Source: an uncultured Coriobacteriaceae bacterium (GTDB taxonomy: Bacteria > Actinomycetota > Coriobacteriia > Coriobacteriales > Coriobacteriaceae). Taken from it: a stretch of 64,000 nucleotides of DNA. Below, in pieces: positions 1-8,620 of the stretch (the first letter of the stretch is position 1; every line of letters starts with the position of its first letter). The stretch lies in NCBI GenBank assembly GCA_944322305.1, contig CALUOP010000009.1:26882-90881 (forward strand). The letters are read 5' to 3'. The notes under the pieces were generated by a model. It made no database searches and was not told the origin of the DNA. It worked only from the letters and a program-made list of their open reading frames with translations. Both the position numbers and the translations under genes were made by a program.

Positions 1-644
1 ACCACCCCGCCCACGAAGGGGTCGTGGCTCACGTAGGGGTGCGCGGCAACCAGGATGGTGAGCGGGCGCTTCTCGGCCGGCAGCTTGGAAAGCACGCGCA
101 CGAGGCTCTCCTGCTCGCGCGCCATCTCGGCGTCGTAGGCGCGTTGGGCCGCGGCGGCAGCGCGATAGGCATGGCGAGCCTCCTTGCGCGTCACGCCGAA
201 CCGCACGCCCAGCTCGTAGAAAGCGTCCTCCTCTGACGTGCCGCGCGGCTCGTCTATGCGCAGCGCGATCACGTGCACGCTCTTGCCGGCCACCGCAAAG
301 GCGTTTTTTGCGAGGTCGGGCAGCGCCTGGAACTTGGTGCAGAACGTCTCGAAGCGCCCGTAGCCCATGAGGCTCGGCACGAACACGGCGTCCACGCCCT
401 CGTCCATGAGCGCGGACACGTGGCCCAAGAACAGCTTCGAGGCCAGACAGCACTCGTCAACCGAGAGCTTGTCGCCGATCTCGAGCGTGGCGCGGTCAGA
501 CGGGCGATCGATAACCACCTCGCGCCCCAGCTCGGAGAAGAACGTCTGCCACATCCTGCCGTAGCGGTAATACATCAGCGCGCGCGGAATGCCGACGCGC
601 CTCACGTCGGCAAGGTCGGCGCGCTGCCTTGCAAGTTTCGCCAT
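1..644 (-). CDS. acyl-CoA dehydratase activase-related protein (DUF2229/COG3580-like), 3' truncated by window edge
   Basis: The first 214 codons are visible and the 3' end lies outside the window. The start is an ATG preceded by GGAGGG at 5 nt. After a short basic leader the protein reads VGIPRALMYYRYGRMWQTFF, the typical opening of the DUF2229 domain found in proteins related to activators of 2-hydroxyacyl-CoA dehydratases. A pair of adjacent Cys (VDECC) and the later LFLGHVSALMDEGVDAVFVPS segment fit this family, whose members are thought to handle Fe-S clusters. The family members are often large, but the missing end prevents a length comparison. No partner dehydratase is visible here, so the substrate is unknown. 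Confidence 0.75.
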   Translation of the reverse strand, partial: MAKLARQRADLADVRRVGIPRALMYYRYGRMWQTFFSELGREVVIDRPSDRATLEIGDKLSVDECCLASKLFLGHVSALMDEGVDAVFVPSLMGYGRFETFCTKFQALPDLAKNAFAVAGKSVHVIALRIDEPRGTSEEDAFYELGVRFGVTRKEARHAYRAAAAAQRAYDAEMAREQESLVRVLSKLPAEKRPLTILVAAHPYVSHDPFVGGV

Positions 645-1100
645 ACAGCCCTCCAGCACTCTCACATATAAGTTTGTATTGTAGCTTTGGAGCGTGGTGA
701 CACAAGGAGCAACGCAGCGCGTCAGAGCTTTTACGGCATCTCGGCGCGGGCGCAGACCAGCGTGCGTGGGGTCGGGCGCCTTTTGGCTGCGCCTTCTGTG
801 CAAATATTCGAGCTATGGACGATTTGTCGTTGGCGAAGATCGTGACTGCCCGTCTGGCTTGTAGTTTTATGCATATTGATCTGCAAACATGCAGATGTCT
901 ATCAGAGATTATTCATTTACTTTTCTCCCGGGCAGAAGCGGTTCTCCAGAATCGTCCATAGCTCGTAAATTTGCACAGCTGCATAACGAAGTGAGGCGCT
1001 TGGCCGTCAAGCTTCAGCGCACCGACGCTCCGTGATGCGCGCAAAACCGCGGACCCTCGCGTATTATGGTTGGGAAACCCTAACCCGAGCGAGGATCCGC
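645..1100. other. intergenic region between divergent genes, with a long inverted repeat
   Basis: No convincing gene is present on either strand. The segment separates the minus-strand activase-like gene from the plus-strand radical SAM gene, so both promoters should lie here. Its most evident content is the inverted-repeat element listed separately. The stretch between the arms is richer in A+T than its surroundings. Confidence 0.6.
798..976. repeat. 179-bp element with 26-bp near-perfect inverted ends
   Basis: The left arm (798-823) and right arm (951-976) are reverse complements at 24 of 26 positions; the left arm begins GTGCAAAT and ends GAGCTATGGACGAT. The 127 bp between them hold no gene. 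The shape is that of a small non-autonomous inverted-repeat element or a large paired regulator site between two divergent genes. I see no flanking target-site duplication that I would trust. Confidence 0.6.
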
Positions 1101-3320
1101 ATGAAGCAGCAGAACGGCAGCACCAACCGCAAGCGGAAAGGGAGCGGGAAGCAGCACCTTCCCCGTCCGCACGCAAACAAGCATCCGAAAGGTTCAGACG
1201 GCCGCGCCGCCCGGCGCAGCGGAGCCTCAAGCAAAACCGAAGGCAAGCCGCGCGGCGCCGAAGGGCAGCGCACGACAAAGCCCCTGGCAGACCCCTGCGG
1301 CCCTACCGCCCTCGGCATCGCGCGCGAGGCCTTCCTGCCCGTCTCGCGCGCCGACATGGAGGCGCGCGGCTGGGATCAGTGCGACTTCGTGTACGTGTGC
1401 GGCGACGCGTACGTTGACCACCCCTCCTTCGGCATGGCCATCATCACGCGCGTGCTCGAGGCGCACGGCTACCGCGTGGGCGTGATCTGCCAGCCCGACT
1501 GGACCGACCCCGCAAGCGTTACCGCCCTAGGCGAGCCGCGTCTGGCGTTTCTCGTCTCGGCGGGCAACATGGACTCCATGGTGAACCACTACAGCGTGAG
1601 TAAGCACCGCCGCCGCACCGACGCCTACACCCCCGGCGGAGCCGCGCGCGCCCGCCCCGACCACGCCGCCGTGGTGTACGGCAACCTCATCCGCCGCACC
1701 TACAAGGACGTGCCGGTGATTCTCGGCGGCATCGAGGCGAGCCTCAGGCGCTTGGCGCACTACGACTACTGGTCGGACAAGCTCAAGCGCTCGATCCTTC
1801 TGGACGCAGGCGCCGACCTGGTGATCTACGGCATGGGCGAGAAGCCCGTGGTGGAGGTGGCCGACGCGCTGGCAGCCGGGCTCCCGGTTGACCAGATCAC
1901 CTACGTGGCCGGCACCTGCTACCGCACGCGCTCGCTCGAGCATGTCTACGACGCCACCGAGCTGCCCTCGTGGGACGAGCTCGAGGCCGACAAGCTCGCC
2001 TACGCGCGCAGCTTCAACGTGCAACATCAGAACATGGACCCCATCCGCGGCGGCCGGCTGGTAGAGGCCTACCCGCACAGCGTGTATGTGGTGCAGAACC
2101 CGCCCGCCGCCCCGCTCACCACCCCCGAGATGGACGCCGTCTACGCCCTGCCGTACACGCGCACCTACCACCCCGACTACGAGGCGGCCGGCGGCGTGCC
2201 CGCGCTCAAGGAGGTCAAGATGAGCCTGATCTCCAACCGCGGGTGCTTCGGCGAGTGCAGCTTCTGCGCGCTGACCTTCCACCAGGGACGCATCCTGCAG
2301 GTGCGCAGCCACGAGAGCATCGTGGCCGAGGCGAGGCAGATCATCGCCGAGCCCGACTTCAAGGGCTACATCCACGACGTGGGCGGCCCCACCGCCAACT
2401 TCCGCCAACCCGCCTGCAAGGCGCAGCTCAAACGCGGCGCGTGCGCCAACAAGCGCTGCCTGTGGCCCGGCGTGTGCAGCCAGATGGAGGTGAGCCACGC
2501 CGACTACGTGGAGCTGCTGCGCGAGCTGAGCGCGCTGCCCGGCGTGAAAAAGGTTTTTGTGCGCAGCGGCATCCGGTTCGACTACGTCATGGCCGACCCC
2601 GACGACACCTTCCTCACCGAGCTGTGCGCCAACCATGTGTCGGGCCAGCTCAAGGTGGCGCCCGAGCACGTGAGCGACGCCGTCCTCTCGGTTATGGGCA
2701 AGCCCAGCCGCGCGGTGTACGACCGCTTCTGCGACGCCTACCGCCGCACCAACAAGCGTCTGGGCAAAGACCAGTACCTGGTGCCCTACCTCATGAGCAG
2801 CCATCCCGGGTCCACCATGAAGGAGGCCGTCGAGCTGGCCGAGTACTGCCGCGACCTTGGTTACATGCCCGAGCAGGTGCAGGACTTCTACCCCACCCCG
2901 AGCACCATGAGCACCTGCATGTACTACACCGGCGTGGATCCGCGCACCATGAAGCCGGTCTACGTGCCCAAAAGCCCTCACGAGAAGGCCATGCAGCGCG
3001 CGCTTATCCAGTACCGCAAGCCCGAGAACTACGAGCTGGTGGCTGAAGCGCTCAGACGCGCGCATCGCACCGACCTCATCGGCTACGGGCCGAAGTGCCT
3101 GATCCGTCCGCGCAAAGGCGCGGGCCGGGACGGCAAGGGAGCAGGCGGGCAAGAAGCGCGCCCGTCCGGCGGGAAGGCGGGGCGCGGGAGCGCCGCGCGC
3201 AGCAGTCGCCCCAAGGCGGGCAAAGGCAAGGGCGGGGCGTTCCCGCGCGGCTCGTGGGCGCAGGGCCGCAACCGCGCCGGCCAGGGCCGCGAGGCCAACC
3301 GAGGCGGCCACCGCGGCTGA
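1101..3320 (+). CDS. ygiQ: YgiQ family radical SAM protein
   Basis: This 739-residue protein matches YgiQ across its core, including CGDAYVDHPSFGMAIITRVL near residue 100 and VILGGIEASLRRLAHYDYWS. The radical SAM iron-sulfur motif is GCFGECSFC, with cysteines at about 382, 386 and 389 (CX3CX2C). The biochemical role of YgiQ proteins is not settled. The ATG at 1101 was chosen because GAGG lies 6-7 nt upstream; an in-frame GTG at 1032 would add 23 residues. The first 75 or so residues and the last 60 or so are Lys/Arg/Gly-rich tails outside the usual domain, probably disordered. It appears to be a single-gene transcript. Confidence 0.88.
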   Translation: MKQQNGSTNRKRKGSGKQHLPRPHANKHPKGSDGRAARRSGASSKTEGKPRGAEGQRTTKPLADPCGPTALGIAREAFLPVSRADMEARGWDQCDFVYVCGDAYVDHPSFGMAIITRVLEAHGYRVGVICQPDWTDPASVTALGEPRLAFLVSAGNMDSMVNHYSVSKHRRRTDAYTPGGAARARPDHAAVVYGNLIRRTYKDVPVILGGIEASLRRLAHYDYWSDKLKRSILLDAGADLVIYGMGEKPVVEVADALAAGLPVDQITYVAGTCYRTRSLEHVYDATELPSWDELEADKLAYARSFNVQHQNMDPIRGGRLVEAYPHSVYVVQNPPAAPLTTPEMDAVYALPYTRTYHPDYEAAGGVPALKEVKMSLISNRGCFGECSFCALTFHQGRILQVRSHESIVAEARQIIAEPDFKGYIHDVGGPTANFRQPACKAQLKRGACANKRCLWPGVCSQMEVSHADYVELLRELSALPGVKKVFVRSGIRFDYVMADPDDTFLTELCANHVSGQLKVAPEHVSDAVLSVMGKPSRAVYDRFCDAYRRTNKRLGKDQYLVPYLMSSHPGSTMKEAVELAEYCRDLGYMPEQVQDFYPTPSTMSTCMYYTGVDPRTMKPVYVPKSPHEKAMQRALIQYRKPENYELVAEALRRAHRTDLIGYGPKCLIRPRKGAGRDGKGAGGQEARPSGGKAGRGSAARSSRPKAGKGKGGAFPRGSWAQGRNRAGQGREANRGGHRG

Positions 3321-3427
3321 GGCGCAGCGTGCGCCGCACGGCAGGCGGGGCCGGTCTTTGCCCGGAGCAGCTGAGCCCCAAGCAAAGATCGACCCAGCAC
3401 CGAAGAGCACCGAACGGGAACCTGCGC

Positions 3428-4174
3428 CTATGCCAACGGCCCGCAGTAGGCAGCCCCGGAACGCAGCACAGACTCGCGCACCAGCACGTCGAGCGCGTCC
3501 AAGCAACACGGCGGTACCGCGTGGTCGCGCTTGTACACCGAAAGCTCCGTGCACGCCAAGACAACCGTGCTGCAGCCCTTCTCGCCCACCAGCTCGTCCA
3601 GCACGCGGCCGAAGCGCTCCTCGCTCGCCGGCTTGCCGGCCTTGATCTCGTCGTAGATCAGCGCCATCACGTCGCGCTGCCGGTCAGGCGAAGGCGCCAC
3701 CGCCTCAACGCCGAGCGCTTGGCACTCGCGCGCGTACACTCCGGCGGAAATGGTTCCGTCGGTAGCCATGATGCCGATGCGACGCGTGCCGCCCGCCGTG
3801 GCGGTGTCGCCCAGACCGTGCGCCACCGCGTAGCGCACGGTTTCGCGCGGCATGTGGATTACGGGTACCGCCGTCTCGGCCTGGATCTTGTCGTAGAAGA
3901 AATGAGAGGTGTTGCAGGGGATGGCGATGTGCGCCGCCCCCCAGCCCTCGAGCAGGCGCACGTCAGCAGCCATAGCGGCGATAAGCTCGCGATCCTCGCC
4001 TGTCACGATGGCGCGGGTGCGGTCGGGCATGGAGGCGTGGCTGACGATGAGGGTGTCGATATGGTCTTGGTCGCCCGCCGCCTGCGTTGCGGCAATGAGC
4101 TGGTCGTAGAAGTAGCACGAGGCCTCCGGCCCCATTCCGCCGATGACGCCGAGCTTTTTGCGCGCTTGTTCCAT
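3428..4174 (-). CDS. aspartate/glutamate racemase family protein
   Basis: The 248-residue protein opens KLGVIGGMGPEASCYFYDQL and carries both cysteine motifs of PLP-independent Asp/Glu racemases, AIPCNTSHFF in the N-terminal half and VLACTELSV in the C-terminal half. These two Cys act as the acid-base pair. The start is the ATG with GGGAGG four nt upstream; an upstream in-frame ATG at 4204 lacks such a site. It lies 93 bp downstream of the ATP-grasp gene on the same strand. The ATP-grasp enzyme resembles D-aspartate ligase, so the likely product is D-aspartate for the peptidoglycan cross-bridge. The substrate is inferred from context, not from sequence alone. Confidence 0.85.
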   Translation of the reverse strand: MEQARKKLGVIGGMGPEASCYFYDQLIAATQAAGDQDHIDTLIVSHASMPDRTRAIVTGEDRELIAAMAADVRLLEGWGAAHIAIPCNTSHFFYDKIQAETAVPVIHMPRETVRYAVAHGLGDTATAGGTRRIGIMATDGTISAGVYARECQALGVEAVAPSPDRQRDVMALIYDEIKAGKPASEERFGRVLDELVGEKGCSTVVLACTELSVYKRDHAVPPCCLDALDVLVRESVLRSGAAYCGPLA

Positions 4175-4267
4175 GCCGCCTCCCTGTACGTTGCGTCGTC
4201 CCATACCGCCTGCCGCATGCGGGACGCAAGTGCCGCATCCGCCCCACGCGAAAGGTCGCGCATGCCT

Positions 4268-5482
4268 CTACGGGCGGTAGTTCTCCTTGTAATCCTTGAA
4301 ATAGCCGAGGTAGGTGTGCCACATGCGCAGCGTGCGGTTGAAACCGTTGTCGCCGCGCATGAACACGGGGTTCACCACCTCGCCCGCGCGCCACAGCGCA
4401 AGTGCGTCCGCGCGGTTCTTGGGATCGGTCACGTAGCGTTTGATGACGCCCTTGGGCACCACGCTCCACAAGTGCGGCTTGCGCGGAGTCTCAAACGGCA
4501 GCTCGCGGCCGCGCACCCAATCCTCTACCAGGTACTTGGCAACGTTTAAGCCCGAACCCGTAACGTAGTAGTTGCTGCGGCCCTGGCGCGTGTTGAAGTC
4601 GAAGAACTTGAAGCGGCCGTCGCGCTGGTCGAACTTGACGTCGAAGTTGGCAAAGCCCACGTAACCCAGGTCCTCAAGCAGCTCCTTGATGCGCACCAGC
4701 TCGCCCAGCTCGGGCTCGGTGATGATGGCTGCGTGGTTGCCGCCGGCGTGCGGGGAGTGCTCCTCCAAAAGCACGTGGCCCAGGCACATCATCTTGACCT
4801 TGCCGTTGCGGTCGGAGTACGTGGTGAGCACGCGCATGTACTCGTCGTTGCCCGGGATCATGTCTTGGATGATGAGGTCGCCGGAGTAGCCCGAGGCGTA
4901 CACCTCGCCGATGATCCGCTCAAGCTGCGGACGGTCCTCGATGACGTACACCTTGAACTGGGTGTCAAACGGATGCGCCCAGTAGTCGATGCCGTCGGAG
5001 GGCTTGAGGATAACCGGGAAGGGGAAGTCGAGCGAGAAGTCCATCGGGGCGCCCTTCTTATACACGAAGGTGCCAGGACGTTCGATGGCGTGCTTGTCGC
5101 AGAAACGGTAGAACTCGTCCTTGCGCTGGAACGTGTCCATCATCTCGAAATCAATGTAGGGCGCGATCACGTTGGAGGGGTACGCGCCCTTGTGCTTGCT
5201 GGCCAGCGCCACGTAGTTGTCGCCGCAGCCAATGAGCAAGACTTTCTTGTCGGCGTGCGCCGCGGCGAAGGCGCTCACCGCAGCCACGAACTCGTCATCT
5301 TGGTCGATGTTCTCGTTGGGCGTGTACTCAACGATCTTGCTGCGGAAGCTCGGGCCGGTGTGGTACTTGCCGTACACGTAGGTCTTCACTTGGTACTGCT
5401 CGTAAAACGCGCGGGCCACGCTGTAAGAGTTGATGTCGCCGCCAAACACCAGCGGCACGAACTCGCGCTCGGTAAACTGCAT
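4268..5482 (-). CDS. ATP-grasp ligase resembling D-aspartate ligase (Asl-fm type)
   Basis: This 404-residue protein follows the Enterococcus faecium D-aspartate ligase along its length: an N-terminal FVPLVFGGDINSYSVARAF, then VKMMCLGHVLLEE, then the ATP-grasp core with FANFDVKFDQRDGRFKFFDF and NTRQGRSNYYVT. D-aspartate ligase uses ATP to couple the beta-carboxyl of D-Asp to the Lys/Orn side chain of the cell-wall precursor. The start ATG has GGGGAG about 6 nt upstream. The neighbouring racemase downstream would supply D-Asp, as in lactobacilli and enterococci. That match of gene pair and sequence supports a D-Asp cross-bridge; other amino-acid ligase activity remains possible. Confidence 0.82.
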   Translation of the reverse strand: MQFTEREFVPLVFGGDINSYSVARAFYEQYQVKTYVYGKYHTGPSFRSKIVEYTPNENIDQDDEFVAAVSAFAAAHADKKVLLIGCGDNYVALASKHKGAYPSNVIAPYIDFEMMDTFQRKDEFYRFCDKHAIERPGTFVYKKGAPMDFSLDFPFPVILKPSDGIDYWAHPFDTQFKVYVIEDRPQLERIIGEVYASGYSGDLIIQDMIPGNDEYMRVLTTYSDRNGKVKMMCLGHVLLEEHSPHAGGNHAAIITEPELGELVRIKELLEDLGYVGFANFDVKFDQRDGRFKFFDFNTRQGRSNYYVTGSGLNVAKYLVEDWVRGRELPFETPRKPHLWSVVPKGVIKRYVTDPKNRADALALWRAGEVVNPVFMRGDNGFNRTLRMWHTYLGYFKDYKENYRP

Positions 5483-5682
5483 AGAGGCTCCCCTGCATCG
5501 CGCAATGGCAATCGTCAGGCACCGAGAAGCGGCGCAGCCATCCGCAGCCGCCCGTCGGCGCATACGTGCCTTATGATAGCCCCTTGCGTGCGGGGGCTTG
5601 CGGTTTCCAACAGTTTTTCCGCATAGCCGCCTGCCGGCTGCGGGAGCGCGAGCACGGCAAGGCGGCAACACGTTTCCGGCGC

Positions 5683-6843
5683 CTAGATCCCCGCGGCTCG
5701 GATCGCCTCCACGGCGGCGCGCAGCCCCTCGGGCGGCAGCACGAGCGCCATGCGCACGTACCCCTCGCCGCTCGGGCCGAAGCTCGCGCCCGGGGTCACC
5801 ACCACGCCGGCACGCTCCATGAGCTCCTCGCAAAACGCCAGGCTGTCGGTGCGGCCGCCGGGCAGCTTGGCCCACACGAACATGGTGCCGTGCGCGTTGG
5901 GCCGCTCCCAGCCGATGGCCTCCAGGCCGTCGCACAGCGCGTCGCGACGCTCCTGGTACAGCATCCGCTGGCGCTCCACGCCCTCAAGCGAACCGGTGAG
6001 CGCGGCGATGGCGGCCATCTGGATGGGATAGAACATTCCGAAGCTCATCTGCCCGCGCAGCTTGGCGAAAGCGGCCACCACGTCGGCGCGGCCCACCAGA
6101 AAGCCCACGCGCGCGCCGGTCACGTCAAACGACTTGGAGAGCGAGAAGAACTCCACGCCCTGCTCGAGCGCGCCCTCGTGCGCCAGGAAGCTGCCGCCGC
6201 GCTCGCCGTCGTAGATGATGTCGGAATAGGCGTTGTCGTGCACGATGAGAATGTCGTGTGCGCGCGCGAAGGCAATGATCTCCTCGTACAGCCCAGGGGT
6301 GGCCACGCTGCCCACGGGGTTGGCCGGCAGCGACACGATCATGTACTTGGCGCGGTCGGCCACCTCGTCGGGGATGTCGGCCACGTGCGGCAGAAAGCCG
6401 TGCTCGGCGGTGAGCTTGTAGTAGTACGGCTTGGCCTTGGCGATAAAGGCGCCGCCCTGGAAGATGGGGTAGCACGGGTCGGGCACGAGCACCGTGTCGT
6501 CCTCGTCGAGCATCGCCAGCGCGAAGAGCCCCACGCCCTCCTGCGTGCCGTTCACGCTCGTCACCATGTCGGGCGTGATGCCCTCGACGCCGAAGCGGCG
6601 CGCGTAGTAGTCGCACACGGCCTGCTTGAGCTCGGGCAGGTCGCGCAGGGAGTACTTCCACATCTCGGGCTTGCGCGCCGCGTTGACGAGCGCGTCAACG
6701 ATGTGCGGCGCCGGCGGGAAGTCGGGCGTGCCGACCGACAGGTTGTAGATCGTGCGCCCCTCGGCCTCCAGGGCCAGGCGCTTGTCGTTCAACGAAGCGA
6801 AGATCTCCTCGCCAAAGGCGTCCAAGCGTTTCGAGAACTGCAT
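5683..6843 (-). CDS. class I/II PLP-dependent aminotransferase
   Basis: The 386-residue protein is a fold-type I aminotransferase: SVGTPDFPPAPHIVDAL near the N-terminus, TQEGVGLFALAMLDEDD for cofactor phosphate contacts, IVSLPANPVGSVATP, and SLSKSFDVTGARVGF with the Schiff-base lysine. The C-terminal VRMALVLP fits the substrate-carboxylate Arg region. LL-diaminopimelate aminotransferase-like and aspartate aminotransferase-like enzymes share this pattern, so the substrate is open. The start has GAGGGGAG close upstream. It is encoded 200 bp upstream of the D-Asp ligase gene on the same strand, so a role in amino-acid supply for the cell wall is possible but unproven. Confidence 0.82.
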   Translation of the reverse strand: MQFSKRLDAFGEEIFASLNDKRLALEAEGRTIYNLSVGTPDFPPAPHIVDALVNAARKPEMWKYSLRDLPELKQAVCDYYARRFGVEGITPDMVTSVNGTQEGVGLFALAMLDEDDTVLVPDPCYPIFQGGAFIAKAKPYYYKLTAEHGFLPHVADIPDEVADRAKYMIVSLPANPVGSVATPGLYEEIIAFARAHDILIVHDNAYSDIIYDGERGGSFLAHEGALEQGVEFFSLSKSFDVTGARVGFLVGRADVVAAFAKLRGQMSFGMFYPIQMAAIAALTGSLEGVERQRMLYQERRDALCDGLEAIGWERPNAHGTMFVWAKLPGGRTDSLAFCEELMERAGVVVTPGASFGPSGEGYVRMALVLPPEGLRAAVEAIRAAGI

Positions 6844-6967
6844 GCGCTCCCCTCTCTTGTTGCGACGTCGCCGGCTGGCGAACCTGCCGGCCACGGGCCG
6901 CAACTGAAAAGGGCCCGTCGCGATGCGGCGAACCCTGCTGAACTCTCGCTTGGAAAGAGTATATACC

Positions 6968-7705
6968 TTAGGCCTCCGGGCAAAGGGAGAGCGCAGCCTC
7001 GTCGGCCACGATCGTAACATCCTGGTGGAACTGGAGGATGGAGGCGGGCAGCTGCGGGGTGACCGGGCCGTACACGGCGGCCTTGAGCGCCTCGGCCTTG
7101 TCAGCGCCGGAGACGACCACGAGGATCTTCTTGGCGCACATGATGGTGCCGATGCCCATGGTGTAGGCCTGGCGCGGCACGTCGTCGGCAGAGGCGAAGA
7201 AGCGCTTGTTGGCCTCGATAGTGCTCTCGGTCAGGTCGACGCAGTGGGTGGTGGCGGCGAAGTCGTCGGCCGGCTCGTTGAAGCCGATGTGGCCGTTGCG
7301 GCCGAGGCCCAGAAGCTGCAGGTCCATCCCGCCGAGCGCACGGACAGCGGCCTCGTAGGTGGCGCACTCGTCGTCAGCGTCGGGGTTCTCGCCGTTCGGC
7401 ACGTGGGTGTTGGCCTTGTCGATGTTCACGTGGTCGAACAGGTTCTCGTTCATGAAGTAGTAGTAGCTCTGGTCGTTGGTGCGGGGCAGGCCGCGGTACT
7501 CGTCCAGGTTGTAGGTCACCACGTGCGAGAAGTCCACGTCGCCGGCCTCGTTGGCGGCGATCAGGTTCTTGTAGGTGCCCACCGGCGAGGAGCCGGTAGC
7601 CAGGCCGAGCTTGCTCTCGGGGTTGAGAACGACCTGAGCAGCGATGATGTTGGCTGCCTTGCGGCTCATGTCGTCATAGTCGCGCACGCGGATGATCTTG
7701 ATCAT
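6968..7705 (-). CDS. nagB: glucosamine-6-phosphate deaminase
   Basis: This 245-residue protein converts glucosamine-6-phosphate to fructose-6-phosphate and ammonia. It has the family signatures GLATGSSPVGTYKNL, YNLDEYRGL and LGLGRNGHIGFNEP, with the catalytic Asp/His cluster intact, and the usual length. The start has AGAGGGATC just upstream. A -10-like TATACT and a palindrome matching the DasR/NagR dre consensus lie about 55-95 bp upstream, indicating control by a GntR-type amino-sugar regulator. glmM, which works in the opposite (biosynthetic) direction, is the next gene upstream, beyond a 915-bp gap filled by a repeat array. Confidence 0.95.
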   Translation of the reverse strand: MIKIIRVRDYDDMSRKAANIIAAQVVLNPESKLGLATGSSPVGTYKNLIAANEAGDVDFSHVVTYNLDEYRGLPRTNDQSYYYFMNENLFDHVNIDKANTHVPNGENPDADDECATYEAAVRALGGMDLQLLGLGRNGHIGFNEPADDFAATTHCVDLTESTIEANKRFFASADDVPRQAYTMGIGTIMCAKKILVVVSGADKAEALKAAVYGPVTPQLPASILQFHQDVTIVADEAALSLCPEA

Positions 7706-7759
7706 GATCCCTCTTTCTGCCTGGGAGCGTCTGCTCCGCCCTTAGCACCTGCAGTGTTA

Positions 7760-7765
7760 AGTATA
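7760..7765 (-). promoter_or_regulatory. -10 element of nagB
   Basis: Read on the minus strand this is TATACT, about 55 nt upstream of the nagB start codon. No good -35 hexamer stands at 17 nt; the dre-like operator occupies that position. Confidence 0.5.
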
Positions 7766-7784
7766 CGTGAATTTATGAAAACCA

Positions 7785-7800
7785 ACTGGTTACTACCAGT
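7785..7800. promoter_or_regulatory. dre/NagR-type operator upstream of nagB
   Basis: The sequence is ACTGGT-TACT-ACCAGT, a perfect 6+6 palindrome with a 4-nt centre; with flanking bases the symmetry extends to CAACTGGT/ACCAGTTG. It matches the known binding site of the GntR/HutC regulators DasR and NagR (ACTGGT-CTAG-ACCAGT). It overlaps the expected -35 position of nagB, consistent with repression relieved by an amino-sugar phosphate. No gene for such a regulator is in the window. Confidence 0.72.
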
Positions 7801-7931
7801 TGAATTCGCGAACGGTCGAAATCTCCATGTGAGGGGTCTAAACGGCAACATGTTGGCGGAAAATGTACAGAAAAAACGCGGCGAACGGCTGAGGCACGGC
7901 GTGTCGCCGGTGGCAAGGGTGCCTGCGGTAA

Positions 7932-8449
7932 CGGTGCGCGATTTCCACGGGTAGCGGCGCGCGTTTTTCTCGGCAGGTGCTACGGTGCGCATATTTCTCT
8001 CGACAGGTACGGCAGTGCGCACGCTTCTCTCGACAGATGCAGTCTACCTGAGCCTTTTGGGCCCAACCCTGCACACTCTTCTCGGCAGATGCAAAACCGA
8101 CATGCGGCGCACTCCCCCAACGCTTGCATCTGTCGAGAAAAACCGGGCGAAATCGTGCAACAATCCCTGCCGACGTCGCACCTGCCGAGAAGAACATGCC
8201 AACGCATCGTCAGTGGCCCCAGCCCCCTCACACCTGTTGAGAAAAACCAGCAAAACAGCGCGGCATGCGTTGCCGACGTTGCGTCTGCCGAGACAAACGC
8301 ACCGACATACCACCAGCAGGTTCAGCCTTCCTGTATCTGCCGGGAAGAACGAGCGGGGCGGTCCCGCGTGCAGAAAACGCCTGCATCTGCCGAGAAGATC
8401 GCGCAGAGCCCCCCCGCGCGCAGAAAACGCCTGCGCCAGCCAAGAAAAA
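7932..8449. repeat. intergenic repeat array 1: eleven or more GCATCTGCCGAGAA units at helical spacing
   Basis: The 915-bp gap between glmM and nagB holds at least eleven copies of a 14-17 bp unit with consensus GCATCTGCCGAGAARAA. Seven read forward, starting at about 8126, 8178, 8230, 8281, 8333, 8383 and 8433 (steps of 52, 52, 51, 52, 50, 50). Four read in reverse and end at about 7980, 8010, 8040 and 8092 (steps 30, 30, 52). The two blocks face opposite ways with the switch near 8110. The 33-36 bp between forward units are mostly unrelated, although GCAGAAAACGCC recurs in two of them. No open reading frame is consistent with the orientation change. Confidence 0.85.
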
Positions 8450-8479
8450 AGCGCTCCGGAGCATGAAGCCCCGGAGCGC
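8445..8479 (-). terminator. rho-independent terminator of glmM
   Basis: A 9-bp GC-rich stem (GCGCTCCGG/CCGGAGCGC, at 8451-8459 and 8471-8479) is followed on the minus strand by six T. It lies about 140 bp past the glmM stop codon and overlaps the outermost unit of the repeat array. Confidence 0.85.
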
Positions 8480-8620
8480 TCGAAGCGCAATCAGCACGAT
8501 GCGGTGCAACGCCATCGGCGCAACATGATCAAGGCAACGTGACGCCCTCGGCGGACGCGTCGCCCGCAGCCGGGCACGCCCGCGCAGCGCGCCCCGTCCT
8601 AGCGCCGCCGCCCCGCGCGC

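Noticed and set aside
1527..3554. A 675-codon frame antisense to ygiQ
   Set aside because: No domain; it is the complement of a conserved radical SAM gene.
5578..5598. AGCCCC...GGGGCT hairpin upstream of the D-aspartate ligase as a terminator
   Set aside because: No T-run follows on the minus strand and a -10-like TATCAT adjoins it; the evidence is insufficient to call either.
7932..8449. CRISPR array
   Set aside because: Units are only about 14-17 bp and degenerate, the orientation reverses within the array, spacing includes 30-bp steps, and no cas gene is in the window.
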